64,000 nucleotides of DNA from Paludibacter sp. (GTDB lineage: Bacteria; Bacteroidota; Bacteroidia; Bacteroidales; Paludibacteraceae). The notes under the pieces are model-generated. The model searched no databases and was not told where the DNA came from. It saw only the letters and a list, made by a program, of their open reading frames with translations. Location of the stretch: positions 62,001 through 126,000 of the forward strand of contig JAFLKK010000002.1 in the NCBI GenBank assembly GCA_019163375.1. The letters are read 5' to 3'. The position numbers and the translations under genes were made by a program. Shown here one piece after another: positions 17,375 to 25,339 of this stretch; position 1 is the first letter of the stretch; each line of letters opens with the position of its first letter.

Positions 17375-17394
17375 AACACTAAAATAAATTTATC

Positions 17395-18051
17395 ATGAAA
17401 CCGAATATTATTCTATTGTTCCTGCTTTTAAGTATGAGTGTATTTTCTCAAAAAAACGTTTATGGCTTTGGCGGTGGTATAACAAAAATAGGCTATCAAA
17501 TTGATGTTGAAACAGGATACAAGTTGAATCGTCATTTGACTATATCATTAAACTATCGATTTCAAACAATCGAGACCGGAGGATATTATGACGACTCCAA
17601 TAAAAACTACGAATGGCAGATTGACGATGATAATTTGCTAAACTTTTTACTTATCCCATCGGTGCGTTTTTCACTTCCTATTCTAAAAGAGAATAATAGA
17701 TTCTGGAGTTTATATATTGAACCCGGAATAATGATTCAACCGTTGACTTATGAGGTGTTTGATGTTGTTTATCAGGCTATAGAGAAACCATACAAAGGGC
17801 AAATTATTTGGACAGACAGAGCCAAAGGTGACTTTAAACTAGCTCGCTTTTACTGGCAAAATAAGTTTGCTATTCAGTGCGGGTCGAGAGCTAGTGCTGG
17901 TGGGATCTTTGTAGGCTTTGAACTTTCCAATCAGGATGTTTATTCAAAACGCCGTTCGGTGGTAGTAGATGGAGTTTCGTTAGATAAACATTTACCTTCA
18001 AAAACAAAACTATATAACTCAATATTTATAGGCTTAAGAGGCTATCTCTAA
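17395..18051 (+). CDS. Outer-membrane beta-barrel-like protein, unknown function
   Basis: A 218-residue protein with a signal peptide (LLLSMSVFSQ) and alternating hydrophobic/aromatic beta-strand patterns (YRFQTIETGGYY, FWSLYIEPGIMI, FIGLRGYL at the C-terminus). The aromatic C-terminal strand is typical of small outer-membrane barrels in Bacteroidetes. No specific family is recognised. It is 20 bp upstream of a second barrel-like protein, so the two are likely co-expressed and could form part of one surface assembly with the lipoproteins before them. Confidence 0.78.
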   Translation: MKPNIILLFLLLSMSVFSQKNVYGFGGGITKIGYQIDVETGYKLNRHLTISLNYRFQTIETGGYYDDSNKNYEWQIDDDNLLNFLLIPSVRFSLPILKENNRFWSLYIEPGIMIQPLTYEVFDVVYQAIEKPYKGQIIWTDRAKGDFKLARFYWQNKFAIQCGSRASAGGIFVGFELSNQDVYSKRRSVVVDGVSLDKHLPSKTKLYNSIFIGLRGYL

Positions 18052-18070
18052 ATTTACAAAAAAAAAGAAT

Positions 18071-18649
18071 ATGAAAAAAAGAATTATTATTTTAGCGGTA
18101 ATTGCACAATGTTTTATTGGTAGTTATCAAGTCAGTGCTCAGTCAAAAATCCACTTCGTAACAGATATTCATTATCTCTACGGTTTGTCATCAACGACTA
18201 GTTACCTGACTCTTAAACGTAAGGATGTAAACCTATACGGAAAATCGCTCCACCTTACGAGTTTGTATGATTTTAGTAAATCCATCTCGGCAGGTGTCGG
18301 TATAGGTGCCGACAGATACGAAAATCCGGGATTTAATACCCTGCCCGTTTTTGCATCGTTGCATTATACTCCTTTTGTGATAACTCATCCAAGAACATAT
18401 TTATTTACAAATTTAGGGTTTGGAATAAAAAATTCTTATGCAAATTCAGGATTGATGTTTGATGCCGGAATAGGGTATAAGAAAATGGTTGGTCGCCGTT
18501 TTGGATTAAACTTTCAACTGGGTTACAATCTCAAACAAATCAATGAAACTCCTGTCTATATACCCGCAGCAGATAACCAATCCTATGAATTAGTATTGGT
18601 CACAAGTACACGTCATTCGTTGTCTTTAGGTGTTGGGGTGATATTTTAA
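18071..18649 (+). CDS. Outer-membrane beta-barrel-like protein, unknown function
   Basis: A 192-residue protein with a signal peptide ending near YQVSAQS. The mature part consists of amphipathic beta strands (FVTDIHYLYGLSS, ISAGVGIGADRY, LFTNLGFGIKN, SLGVGVIF at the end), as in small porin-like barrels. The start at 18071 follows an A-rich ribosome-binding stretch. It sits between another barrel-like protein and the C11 peptidase gene in the same direction. Function unknown. Confidence 0.78.
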   Translation: MKKRIIILAVIAQCFIGSYQVSAQSKIHFVTDIHYLYGLSSTTSYLTLKRKDVNLYGKSLHLTSLYDFSKSISAGVGIGADRYENPGFNTLPVFASLHYTPFVITHPRTYLFTNLGFGIKNSYANSGLMFDAGIGYKKMVGRRFGLNFQLGYNLKQINETPVYIPAADNQSYELVLVTSTRHSLSLGVGVIF

Positions 18650-18690
18650 GTTTAGCTTTATCACATTGAAACGATTTATAATAAACATTG

Positions 18691-19839
18691 ATGAAGATAT
18701 CGAAGTCTTATTTTATCTATCTTTCTATCATCATATTAAGCTTTTCTTTTAATAGTTGTAGAAAAGATGAACTGAATGAGCACTTACAAGTGCAAAGAAC
18801 AGTTTTGGTTTACATGGCTGGCGATAATTCTCTTTCATCGTATGTTGAAACTAACCTTGCTCAAATGGAGCAAGGTATGAAAACAAATCAACAGGATGCT
18901 GGACGTTTATTGGTATTAGCAGATGATGGTAACATAAATACTCAATTGATAGAGATCACCAATAATGGACGTAAGATCTTAAAGTCATACGATACTAATT
19001 TAAATACAGCTGAAGTTACAACTTTTCAACAAGTATGGAAAGATGTGAAGTCTTTAGCACCAGCATCCGGGTATGGGCTTATTCTTTGGTCACATGGTAC
19101 GGGCTGGTATCCCTCAAGAAGTATAGCAAGTAATGTTGGAGATTTTAAAGTTGAAAGCCAATCTAAAGTTCGTATGCGTGCTTTTGGTTTAGATGGAAAC
19201 GATTGGATGTCAACTGAGGACTTGGTGACCGCTCTCCCAGATAATGAATTTGAATTCATAATATTTGATGCCTGTTATATGGCGAGCGTAGAATTGCTTT
19301 ACTCACTTCGAGAAAAATCAACGTATTTTATTGTATCTCCTACAGAGATATTAGGTAGTGGTTTGCCTTATGATGAAATCTTGAACGAAGTGTTGGTTCC
19401 AAAATCGGAATTGAGAACAGCTCTTAAACGAATTTGTAAAAAGTATTTTGATTATTACGAAAACCAATCAGGTTCGTTCCAATCGGCGACTATATCATTA
19501 ATTTGTGCTAACAAATTGTCAAATTTAGCAAAAAAGATAAGAGACTTAAATTTGACTCTTAATACAGTGAACTACGCAGAAGTGCAAAAATTCAATAGAC
19601 AACAGCTTTATCCATGTTTTGACTTTACAGATGCTTATTTGCATGCAAATAATAGTCGCAATGAATGGAGTGAAGAGTTGGATTCTGTAGTCCTTGTCGA
19701 ATATCACACCAAGAATTTTATAGATCTTCCTATATCAAGTTGCTGTGGATTATCTACATATATTCCTCAAGGTAATGAACCGATAATAAATGAGCTTTAT
19801 CGAAATACACTTTGGTATAAAGCAGTAAATAAAAAGTGA
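18691..19839 (+). CDS. Clostripain-like (peptidase family C11) lipoprotein
   Basis: The start was placed at the ATG at 18691; the preceding in-frame TTG is less likely. A 382-residue protein with a lipoprotein signal (FSFNSC, Cys23). The caspase-fold C11 motifs are clear: TVLVYMAGDNSL (38-49), the catalytic His135 in ILWSHGTGW and the catalytic Cys195 in FDACYMASVELLY. C11 peptidases cleave after Arg/Lys and usually self-activate. As a lipoprotein it acts in the periplasm or on the surface. It is embedded in the element's cargo with lipoproteins and barrels, which may be its substrates or scaffold; that link is inferred. Confidence 0.9.
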   Translation: MKISKSYFIYLSIIILSFSFNSCRKDELNEHLQVQRTVLVYMAGDNSLSSYVETNLAQMEQGMKTNQQDAGRLLVLADDGNINTQLIEITNNGRKILKSYDTNLNTAEVTTFQQVWKDVKSLAPASGYGLILWSHGTGWYPSRSIASNVGDFKVESQSKVRMRAFGLDGNDWMSTEDLVTALPDNEFEFIIFDACYMASVELLYSLREKSTYFIVSPTEILGSGLPYDEILNEVLVPKSELRTALKRICKKYFDYYENQSGSFQSATISLICANKLSNLAKKIRDLNLTLNTVNYAEVQKFNRQQLYPCFDFTDAYLHANNSRNEWSEELDSVVLVEYHTKNFIDLPISSCCGLSTYIPQGNEPIINELYRNTLWYKAVNKK

Positions 19840-19880
19840 AACTAATTTAGATTACATTCGATTTAAAATTAAAACCGATA

Positions 19881-20654
19881 ATGAATAACAATATAAATCA
19901 AACAGAAATAACATATAATTTAAACGAACTAGTTAGTTCTTATTACAATAAATTTAGCTCTTATGCTCTGATATTTAATGGGAGAGAATATACTTTAAGA
20001 AAGTTCTTATCAGTTGTGCTAATCTTGTCTCCAATTTCAATTTTTTTATTCAACTTGAATAAAATTGATACCAAGACATTCTCAGTATATTTCTTTGTGT
20101 TTATTCTTTCAATAATCATAGCAGCCGTTTTCTCATTTTTTGTGATAATAAATCCTTATCCAAAGAAGAAGGTACAAATACTATTAAAAGACAAGGAAAA
20201 ACATGGCTTTAATGCTTTTTTTTCACTTTGGCCTATTGATGATTTTAGAAATTATCAAAAATTAGAACTTGTAAAATGGTTTAGAGAAAAAGGAATAACA
20301 GAGTTGCCACAGTATGAACTTCTTTCGACTACAATTGATTGTAAAATAAAATCAAAAAAACCATTCTTTATTATTAAGTTTGGTGTTCTGTTTTCTTTAT
20401 TGATGGCTATATGGCTCCAGATAAATCAACATTTAATTGAAACGATAGATGATTTTTATTTTCTCCTTAAATGGGGGTTGTCTATAACTGTATTTGTAGT
20501 ATGCTTGTGGTATTTTTTAAATCAAATTTTAATAGGGCATGATGAGATTATAAATATTGAAAATCGGCAGAGAGAACAATTTAATAATTTGTTGAACGAA
20601 ATTATTTTTGATATGAAAATGAAAAAATACTCTACAGATACTTTTGTCCAGTAG
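19881..20654 (+). CDS. Polytopic membrane protein, unknown function
   Basis: A 257-residue protein without a cleavable signal. Four hydrophobic segments are visible: about 42-60 (FLSVVLILSPISIFLF), 70-93 (VYFFVFILSIIIAAVFSFFVII), 162-180 (FIIKFGVLFSLLMAIWLQI) and 192-215 (LKWGLSITVFVVCLWYFL). The soluble portion between helices 2 and 3 is likely cytoplasmic. It is the last gene of the cargo, 41 bp after the C11 peptidase gene and about 270 bp from attR. No family is recognised. Confidence 0.78.
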   Translation: MNNNINQTEITYNLNELVSSYYNKFSSYALIFNGREYTLRKFLSVVLILSPISIFLFNLNKIDTKTFSVYFFVFILSIIIAAVFSFFVIINPYPKKKVQILLKDKEKHGFNAFFSLWPIDDFRNYQKLELVKWFREKGITELPQYELLSTTIDCKIKSKKPFFIIKFGVLFSLLMAIWLQINQHLIETIDDFYFLLKWGLSITVFVVCLWYFLNQILIGHDEIINIENRQREQFNNLLNEIIFDMKMKKYSTDTFVQ

Positions 20655-20927
20655 AATCAAGTCTTAGTTTAATTGGCAAACTTGCGTATTGGAGCAATAC
20701 GAGATGTAAACAATATGGTAAAGACGTTTAAGAAAAGAATGGAATATGTGAATAGCTTATGAGCGTAAGGGGTAAAGAATGTGAATCTTTTCCATTTATG
20801 ATATTAGTACGCATTAGCGCAAGCAGAAAAAATATTTTCGAATACCCATTAATACAACTATAGGTTTACGTTTCTGGGTGCTAAAAAGGGTGTAAATCAA
20901 GCAACTTGCTGATTTACACCCTTTATT
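20655..20927. other. Right end of the element, non-coding
   Basis: About 270 bp between the last cargo gene and attR. It holds a terminator hairpin for the tRNA on the minus strand (20885-20924). Otherwise it shows no gene or clear repeat; integrase-binding sites of the right end would be expected here but none stand out by eye. Confidence 0.5.
20885..20924 (-). terminator. Terminator of the tRNA-Ser transcript supplied by the element
   Basis: 15-bp arms 20885-20899 and 20910-20924 (core AGGGTGTAAATCA with TGATTTACACCCT) and a 10-base loop; on the minus strand the stem is followed by TTTTTAG. It lies only a few bases beyond the tRNA 3' end but inside the element, so insertion seems to have replaced the original terminator with this one. 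Confidence 0.75.
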
Positions 20928-20940
20928 GCGGAGAGGAAGG
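20928..20940. mobile_element. attR core of the NBU2-type element (within tRNA-Ser)
   Basis: GCGGAGAGGAAGG, identical to attL at 6173-6185. All but its first base lies in the tRNA (acceptor stem 3' strand plus part of the T arm), so integration keeps the tRNA gene intact. Confidence 0.9.
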
Positions 20941-21016
20941 GATTCGAACCCCCGGTACCCTTTTGGAGTACATACGCTTTCCAAGCGTACCTCTTCAACC
21001 GCTCGAGCACCTCTCC
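20929..21016 (-). tRNA. tRNA-Ser (anticodon GGA)
   Basis: On the minus strand an 88-nt cloverleaf: acceptor GGAGAGG pairs with CCTCTCC, discriminator G, no encoded CCA. The D-loop, an anticodon stem with loop CTTGGAAAG (anticodon GGA at 20980-20982), a long variable arm typical of serine tRNAs, and the T-loop GGTTCGAATCC are all present. It reads UCC/UCU codons. The gene is the integration target of the adjacent element and remains complete at the right junction. Confidence 0.95.
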
Positions 21017-21078
21017 GTATTTTATTTGCAGTGCAAATGTATAAAAATAAAATGGTAAAATAAAACGAAGTTGGATAA

Positions 21079-21843
21079 TTAAATGTCAAATAATGCCAAC
21101 GCATTCTGAGTTGTTTGACTGTCAATTTGTTCTGCTGAACAATTATACACTTCTGCAAGTTTATCGCGCACCAAACTTACGTAAGCACTTTCGTTACGCT
21201 TGCCGCGGTGTGGGGCGGGAGTAAGGTAGGGTGAATCGGTTTCCAGTAGAATATGTTCCAGTTCTATTTGTTTAACGACGGCTGCCAGACCTGAGTTTTT
21301 GAAGGTTACAATTCCGTTTATCCCCAGTTTAAATCCGCCAAAAGCGATAATCTCCTGCGCTTCTTCAATTGTGCCCGTGAAACTATGGAAAACACCTGTC
21401 AGTCCTTTGTTTTTGTAGGGGGCAAGTGCATTCATTGTTTCCCGGTAAGAATCGCGAACATGGATAATGACCGGTAGCTTATATTCCAGTGCCCAGTTGA
21501 TTTGTTGTTGAAACGCAGCGATTTGTTCTTTCAGAAAAGTTTTGTCCCAATACAAATCGATGCCTATTTCGCCAATTGCAATCCAGCTGCGGCGTTTCAT
21601 TTCCGATTTTACTAATTCGAGTTCAGCCTCATAGTCTTCTTTTACACTTGTTGGGTGCAAACCAATGGCGGCATGACAATAACCCGGATATTCGGCTTCC
21701 AAAGCCAACATAGGAGCTAAGGTGTCTCTATCGCAATTGGGAAGGATGATGTGCTGAACACCTGCTTCTTTAGCTCGCTGAACTGTTTCGGAACGATCGG
21801 TGTCGAAATCTTCGGAGTATATATGTGAATGAGTATCGATCAT
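21079..21843 (-). CDS. tatD: TatD family metal-dependent hydrolase (DNase)
   Basis: A 254-residue TIM-barrel hydrolase, the usual length for TatD. Metal ligands are visible in DTHSHIY (3-9), GEIGIDLYWD (about 93-102), VIIHVRDS (about 126-133), FHSFTG (about 154-159) and LETDSPYLTP (about 201-210). TatD proteins are 3'-5' exonucleases with roles in DNA repair. A promoter with a 20-bp spacer precedes it. It is the first chromosomal gene after the tRNA on this side of the element. Confidence 0.94.
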   Translation of the reverse strand: MIDTHSHIYSEDFDTDRSETVQRAKEAGVQHIILPNCDRDTLAPMLALEAEYPGYCHAAIGLHPTSVKEDYEAELELVKSEMKRRSWIAIGEIGIDLYWDKTFLKEQIAAFQQQINWALEYKLPVIIHVRDSYRETMNALAPYKNKGLTGVFHSFTGTIEEAQEIIAFGGFKLGINGIVTFKNSGLAAVVKQIELEHILLETDSPYLTPAPHRGKRNESAYVSLVRDKLAEVYNCSAEQIDSQTTQNALALFDI

Positions 21844-21869
21844 TTTGTTGTTAGTTGTGATATGAAGTG

Positions 21870-21900
21870 CAAAGTTAGTTTCAAATTACTGAATACACAA
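21870..21900 (-). promoter_or_regulatory. Promoter of tatD
   Basis: On the minus strand TTG (complement of 21898-21900), a 20-bp spacer, and TAACTTTG (complement of 21870-21877), 27 bp before the start codon at 21843. The TTG box overlaps the edge of the guaA terminator hairpin at 21898-21933. Confidence 0.6.
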
Positions 21901-21933
21901 AGTGCAACCTTATTTATCTAAGATTGCACTTTG
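21898..21933 (-). terminator. Hairpin after guaA
   Basis: CAAAGTGCAACCTTA (21898-21912) pairs with TAAGATTGCACTTTG (21919-21933) with one mismatch and a short loop. It lies 33 bp past the guaA stop on the minus strand. The T-tract is weak (TTGTGTATT), so termination efficiency is uncertain. Confidence 0.55.
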
Positions 21934-21966
21934 AAATAATTCCATTAATAATATCGCGAAGCTTTA

Positions 21967-23487
21967 TTATTCCCACTCAATAGTTGCAGGTGGCTTTGAG
22001 CTAATGTCATACACTACGCGGTTAACCCCTTTTACTTTGTTGATAATTTCGTTTGACATTTTAGCCAGGAAATCGTAAGGAAGTTGTGCCCAATCTGCTG
22101 TCATGGCATCTGTAGAAGTTACGGCACGAAGTGCAACGGCATTTTCATAAGTGCGCTCATCGCCCATTACACCTACCGATTGAACCGGAAGCAAAATAAC
22201 CCCGGCTTGCCAAACCATATCGTATAAGTTCCATTCGCGCAATCCGCTGATGAAAATATCATCGGCTTCCTGTAGAATGCGTACTTTTTCAGCGGTAACA
22301 TCGCCAAGAATACGTACGGCCAATCCCGGTCCCGGAAATGGTTGACGTTTGATAAGATGGTGCATCATGCCAAGTTGAGTTCCTACTCGGCGCACTTCAT
22401 CTTTGAATAACAAACGAAGTGGTTCGCACAGTTTCAATTTCATTTTGTCGGGAAGTCCACCTACATTGTGGTGCGATTTAATAACCGTACCGGTGATAGA
22501 AAGCGACTCGATAATATCAGGATAGATAGTGCCTTGCGCTAACCATTTTACATCTTCTATTTTGTGCGCTTCTTCATCGAATACGTCAATGAATCCGCTA
22601 CCAATAATTTTACGTTTTTGTTCAGGATCCGAAACGCCTGCCAATGCTTTGTAGAAACGTTCTTTCACGTTTACCCCAATCACGTTCAACCCAAGGTGTT
22701 CATAATCTTTCATCACGTTCTCAAATTCGTTTTTGCGAAGCAGACCGTGATCAACAAATATACAAGTCAGGTTTTTACCAATGGCTTTGTTAAGTAATAC
22801 GGCTGCAACCGACGAATCGACTCCGCCCGAAAGGCCAAGTACTACTTTGTCATTGCCCAGCTGTTTTTTTAGTTCGGCAACTGTACTTTCAACAAATGAT
22901 GCCGGCGACCATTGTTTTGAACACTCACATATATTTAAAAAATTCTCCAGTAAAGTTGTTCCGTCCAGGGTGTGAAATACTTCCGGGTGAAATTGAACAC
23001 CCCAGGTTTTTTCACCTTCAATCTGATAGGCCGCAAGTTCTACATCATCTGTACTTGCCACTTTTTTGAAATTAGCAGGGATCTTTGTGATAGAATCGCC
23101 GTGCGACATCCAAATTTGCGAACCGGCTTCGATGCCTTTAAAAAGTGCATCCGAACTATCAATATAGGTCAGATTGGCACGTCCATATTCTCTGGTTCCT
23201 GCCGATTCAACATTTCCTCCTGAAGTAAATGCCATAAATTGGGCACCATAACAGATGCCTAGTACAGGGAATTTACCACGAATATTGGTCAAATCAGTTT
23301 TAAATGCTGTTGGGTCATACACCGAGAAAGGACTGCCGGAGAGAATAACTCCTTTTACATTATCGGTTTGGTCGGGAAATTTATTGTAAGGCAAAATTTC
23401 GCAATACTCATTTAATTCGCGCAGGCGGCGAGCAATCAATTGGGTGGTTTGAGAACCGAAATCGAGGATGATTATTTTTTCCAACAT
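21967..23487 (-). CDS. guaA: GMP synthase (glutamine-hydrolysing)
   Basis: A 506-residue protein, full family length. The class I glutamine amidotransferase domain is at about 1-190, with nucleophile GICYGAQ and the partner motif WGVQFHPE. The ATP pyrophosphatase domain follows with the P-loop [13 protein letters not shown], and the C-terminal dimerization domain ends TIEWE. It converts XMP to GMP in purine synthesis in the cytoplasm. A promoter with a 5' leader of about 70 nt is visible upstream (TACTTTTG at 23567-23574). Confidence 0.97.
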   Translation of the reverse strand: MLEKIIILDFGSQTTQLIARRLRELNEYCEILPYNKFPDQTDNVKGVILSGSPFSVYDPTAFKTDLTNIRGKFPVLGICYGAQFMAFTSGGNVESAGTREYGRANLTYIDSSDALFKGIEAGSQIWMSHGDSITKIPANFKKVASTDDVELAAYQIEGEKTWGVQFHPEVFHTLDGTTLLENFLNICECSKQWSPASFVESTVAELKKQLGNDKVVLGLSGGVDSSVAAVLLNKAIGKNLTCIFVDHGLLRKNEFENVMKDYEHLGLNVIGVNVKERFYKALAGVSDPEQKRKIIGSGFIDVFDEEAHKIEDVKWLAQGTIYPDIIESLSITGTVIKSHHNVGGLPDKMKLKLCEPLRLLFKDEVRRVGTQLGMMHHLIKRQPFPGPGLAVRILGDVTAEKVRILQEADDIFISGLREWNLYDMVWQAGVILLPVQSVGVMGDERTYENAVALRAVTSTDAMTADWAQLPYDFLAKMSNEIINKVKGVNRVVYDISSKPPATIEWE

Positions 23488-23566
23488 ATACTTATATTTA
23501 CAATTTACTGATTTACAATTTACAATTCCATTTCTTGCCGCAAAGTAGTTGCTTGGAAAAGTTGCG

Positions 23567-23597
23567 CAAAAGTACGAAAAATGTGATGGTTATGCAA
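23567..23597 (-). promoter_or_regulatory. Promoter of guaA
   Basis: On the minus strand TTG (complement of 23595-23597), a 20-bp spacer, and TACTTTTG (complement of 23567-23574). It lies about 80 bp before the guaA start at 23487. Confidence 0.65.
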
Positions 23598-23805
23598 GAG
23601 TGATATTGAATTTTTTGTTAATGGCTATTTTGCCTACGGATGGCATAATTCGGAGAATTGCTTGACTCTTAATTTTATGTTTAACAACATTTTGTCGTAA
23701 TTTTAATTAAATAATGGTTAACGTTGCATGTTGATTATTAGATGGTTAACTATGAGCGTGAAAAAAAAGAGGCTTAAAGTGTTTTTAATTGTAAAAAATA
23801 TACAT

Positions 23806-23813
23806 TAACTTTG
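23806..23813 (+). promoter_or_regulatory. -7 promoter box of the winged-helix regulator gene
   Basis: TAACTTTG matches TAnnTTTG, 60 bp before the ATG at 23873. The upstream TTG is at a shorter spacing than ideal. The rest of the 385-bp gap from 23488 contains the guaA promoter and a TTTACAATTTAC-type simple repeat at 23508-23530. Confidence 0.45.
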
Positions 23814-23872
23814 TATTTGAACCGTAAAATCAGAACTGATATAGTTGATAACTAGCACTAAAATTAGACACT

Positions 23873-24238
23873 ATGAAACTAGAAAATGAAAAATTGAAAT
23901 TAAACGGAATGGATGAAAGTCTAAGAACGTTTATGTCTGTTCCTGTTTATAAAATAGGATCCTATACCTTTGATCTGGATACCCGTCTGCTTGTTCGAAA
24001 AACAGAATCCATCAAGCTTGCTCAAAAAGAAACCTACTTACTTGTGTGTTTAGCCGCAAATATTAATTCTATTATTCTTCGCTCTGAATTATTAAGGATA
24101 ATATGGAAGGATGCTACCATTGAAAATTCCAGAAGTCTGGATGTGTATATCTGCAAACTACGCAAGTTGTTGTCCAAAGATTTGAAAGTGAAAATTATCT
24201 GTTACAACCGAACCGGATATCGATTGAATATAAGGTAA
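23873..24238 (+). CDS. Stand-alone OmpR/PhoB-type winged-helix protein
   Basis: A 121-residue protein. Residues about 30-120 match the transcriptional-regulator C-terminal (OmpR/PhoB) DNA-binding domain: FDLDTRLLVRK, the LAQKETYLLVCLAAN helix, SRSLDVYICKLRKLL recognition helix and the NRTGYRL wing. There is no receiver domain, only a short N-terminal extension, so it is not a standard response regulator. It lies 50 bp before a lipoprotein gene with which it may be co-transcribed. Regulation of that lipoprotein is possible but unproven. Confidence 0.88.
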   Translation: MKLENEKLKLNGMDESLRTFMSVPVYKIGSYTFDLDTRLLVRKTESIKLAQKETYLLVCLAANINSIILRSELLRIIWKDATIENSRSLDVYICKLRKLLSKDLKVKIICYNRTGYRLNIR

Positions 24239-24288
24239 TTATATTCAATCAAATTCTATTTTTTTACTTATCGAATGATGCTCATAGT

Positions 24289-25338
24289 ATGAAACAAACA
24301 AATCTTTTTCTTCTCTTTTTAGTGGGTGCTCTTACTGCCTGTAGCCCCAAAATAAGTACCTCGCTCACCAAACAATATCCTCCACTTCTCGAAAGTACAG
24401 CTGTGTCTGTTATTGAGATAGGTGATTCAATTCCCCCTAAGAGTGAAATATTAGGGCGGTTGAAAGTTGGTGATTCCGGGTTTACAATGAAGTGCGATTA
24501 TAATACCATACTTGAAGCAGCTAAATTGGAAGCCCGTAAAGTGGGTGGTAATGCCATCGAAATTGTGACACATCGATATCCGGGTTTAATATCAACCTGT
24601 CATCAAATAACCGCCAATATTCTCAAAGTTCACAATCTCTCTGATTTGACGAATAACTATACTACACTTAATGCTCAGGATACCTATGTTTCAAGAAATG
24701 AGGCTTATTCACATTGGCGGTTTGCATTAAATGGCGGACTGACCTATAATTTGGGTAAAGCTGATAAATCATTAGATCAGCAGCTCCAAACTTACTATAA
24801 ACAATTGCGATTTGGGACACAACTTGGTGCTGAGGTTATTTATTTCTTGAATGAAACATCAGGTATTGGTTTTTGCTACTACTCTTTGGCCACAGGTAAT
24901 AGCCTTGATGGTGTGACTTTATCTTATGGTAGCCAGGTTGTTGCTCAAGGGGTGATGAGCGATGATATCAATCTGAGTTTTATCGGGCCAATGTATTCGG
25001 GACGTATGATTATAGGCAGGAATAGAAATAATGCGTTAGTTGGAAACGTTGGTATTGGATATATGGGATATACGGATAACGTGCAACTGGCGACATACCT
25101 TTCCAAAATAAAGGGAGGCACAGTCGGTTTTCTGACTTCAATCGGATACGATCATGCCATTTCTAAAAATACCTCACTGGGTGTTCAACTCTCTTTGGTG
25201 TCAGGTAGTTTATGGCAATACGATCAGTTTGACGGAACTACAACAACGCATGTTGAACTAAATAAAGATAATTTTATGAGCCTAGGGCATATTGACCTTT
25301 CTGTTGGATTAAGATTTAATACAGAGAAAAGGAGATAA
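24289..25338 (+). CDS. Lipoprotein with C-terminal beta-barrel-like domain
   Basis: A 349-residue protein with a lipoprotein signal (GALTAC, Cys18). An N-terminal alpha/beta domain (to about 115) has conserved cysteines (MKCDY, STCHQ) and the pattern LEAAKLEARKVGGNAIEIV, as in small envelope lipoproteins that bind through a YbjQ-like fold. The rest (about 140-349) has amphipathic strands like an outer-membrane barrel, ending DLSVGLRFN. No firm family. It ends 1 bp from the convergent queA gene. Confidence 0.82.
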   Translation: MKQTNLFLLFLVGALTACSPKISTSLTKQYPPLLESTAVSVIEIGDSIPPKSEILGRLKVGDSGFTMKCDYNTILEAAKLEARKVGGNAIEIVTHRYPGLISTCHQITANILKVHNLSDLTNNYTTLNAQDTYVSRNEAYSHWRFALNGGLTYNLGKADKSLDQQLQTYYKQLRFGTQLGAEVIYFLNETSGIGFCYYSLATGNSLDGVTLSYGSQVVAQGVMSDDINLSFIGPMYSGRMIIGRNRNNALVGNVGIGYMGYTDNVQLATYLSKIKGGTVGFLTSIGYDHAISKNTSLGVQLSLVSGSLWQYDQFDGTTTTHVELNKDNFMSLGHIDLSVGLRFNTEKRR

Positions 25339-25339
25339 C

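Larger units (their letters stand above)
6173..20940 (+). mobile_element. NBU1/NBU2-type mobilizable transposon integrated in tRNA-Ser
   Basis: A 14.8-kb element bounded by the 13-bp att repeats. Gene order: tyrosine integrase, orf2-like, DUF3853 (orf2x-like), RepA-like ATPase (orf3-like), primase (prmN-like), a structured non-coding region where oriT is expected, and a MobV relaxase. This matches the known NBU1 backbone intN1-orf2-orf2x-orf3-prmN1-oriT-mobN1. NBUs do not encode conjugation pores; they excise and transfer with help from CTnDOT-like ICEs. The cargo (13037-20654) is unlike the antibiotic-resistance cargo of the classic element and encodes envelope proteins. The backbone genes are intact, so the element may still be active. 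Confidence 0.88.

Noticed and set aside
23488-23872. Search for a purine riboswitch before guaA
   Set aside because: The leader is only about 75 nt and no purine aptamer is recognisable; only a normal promoter is seen.
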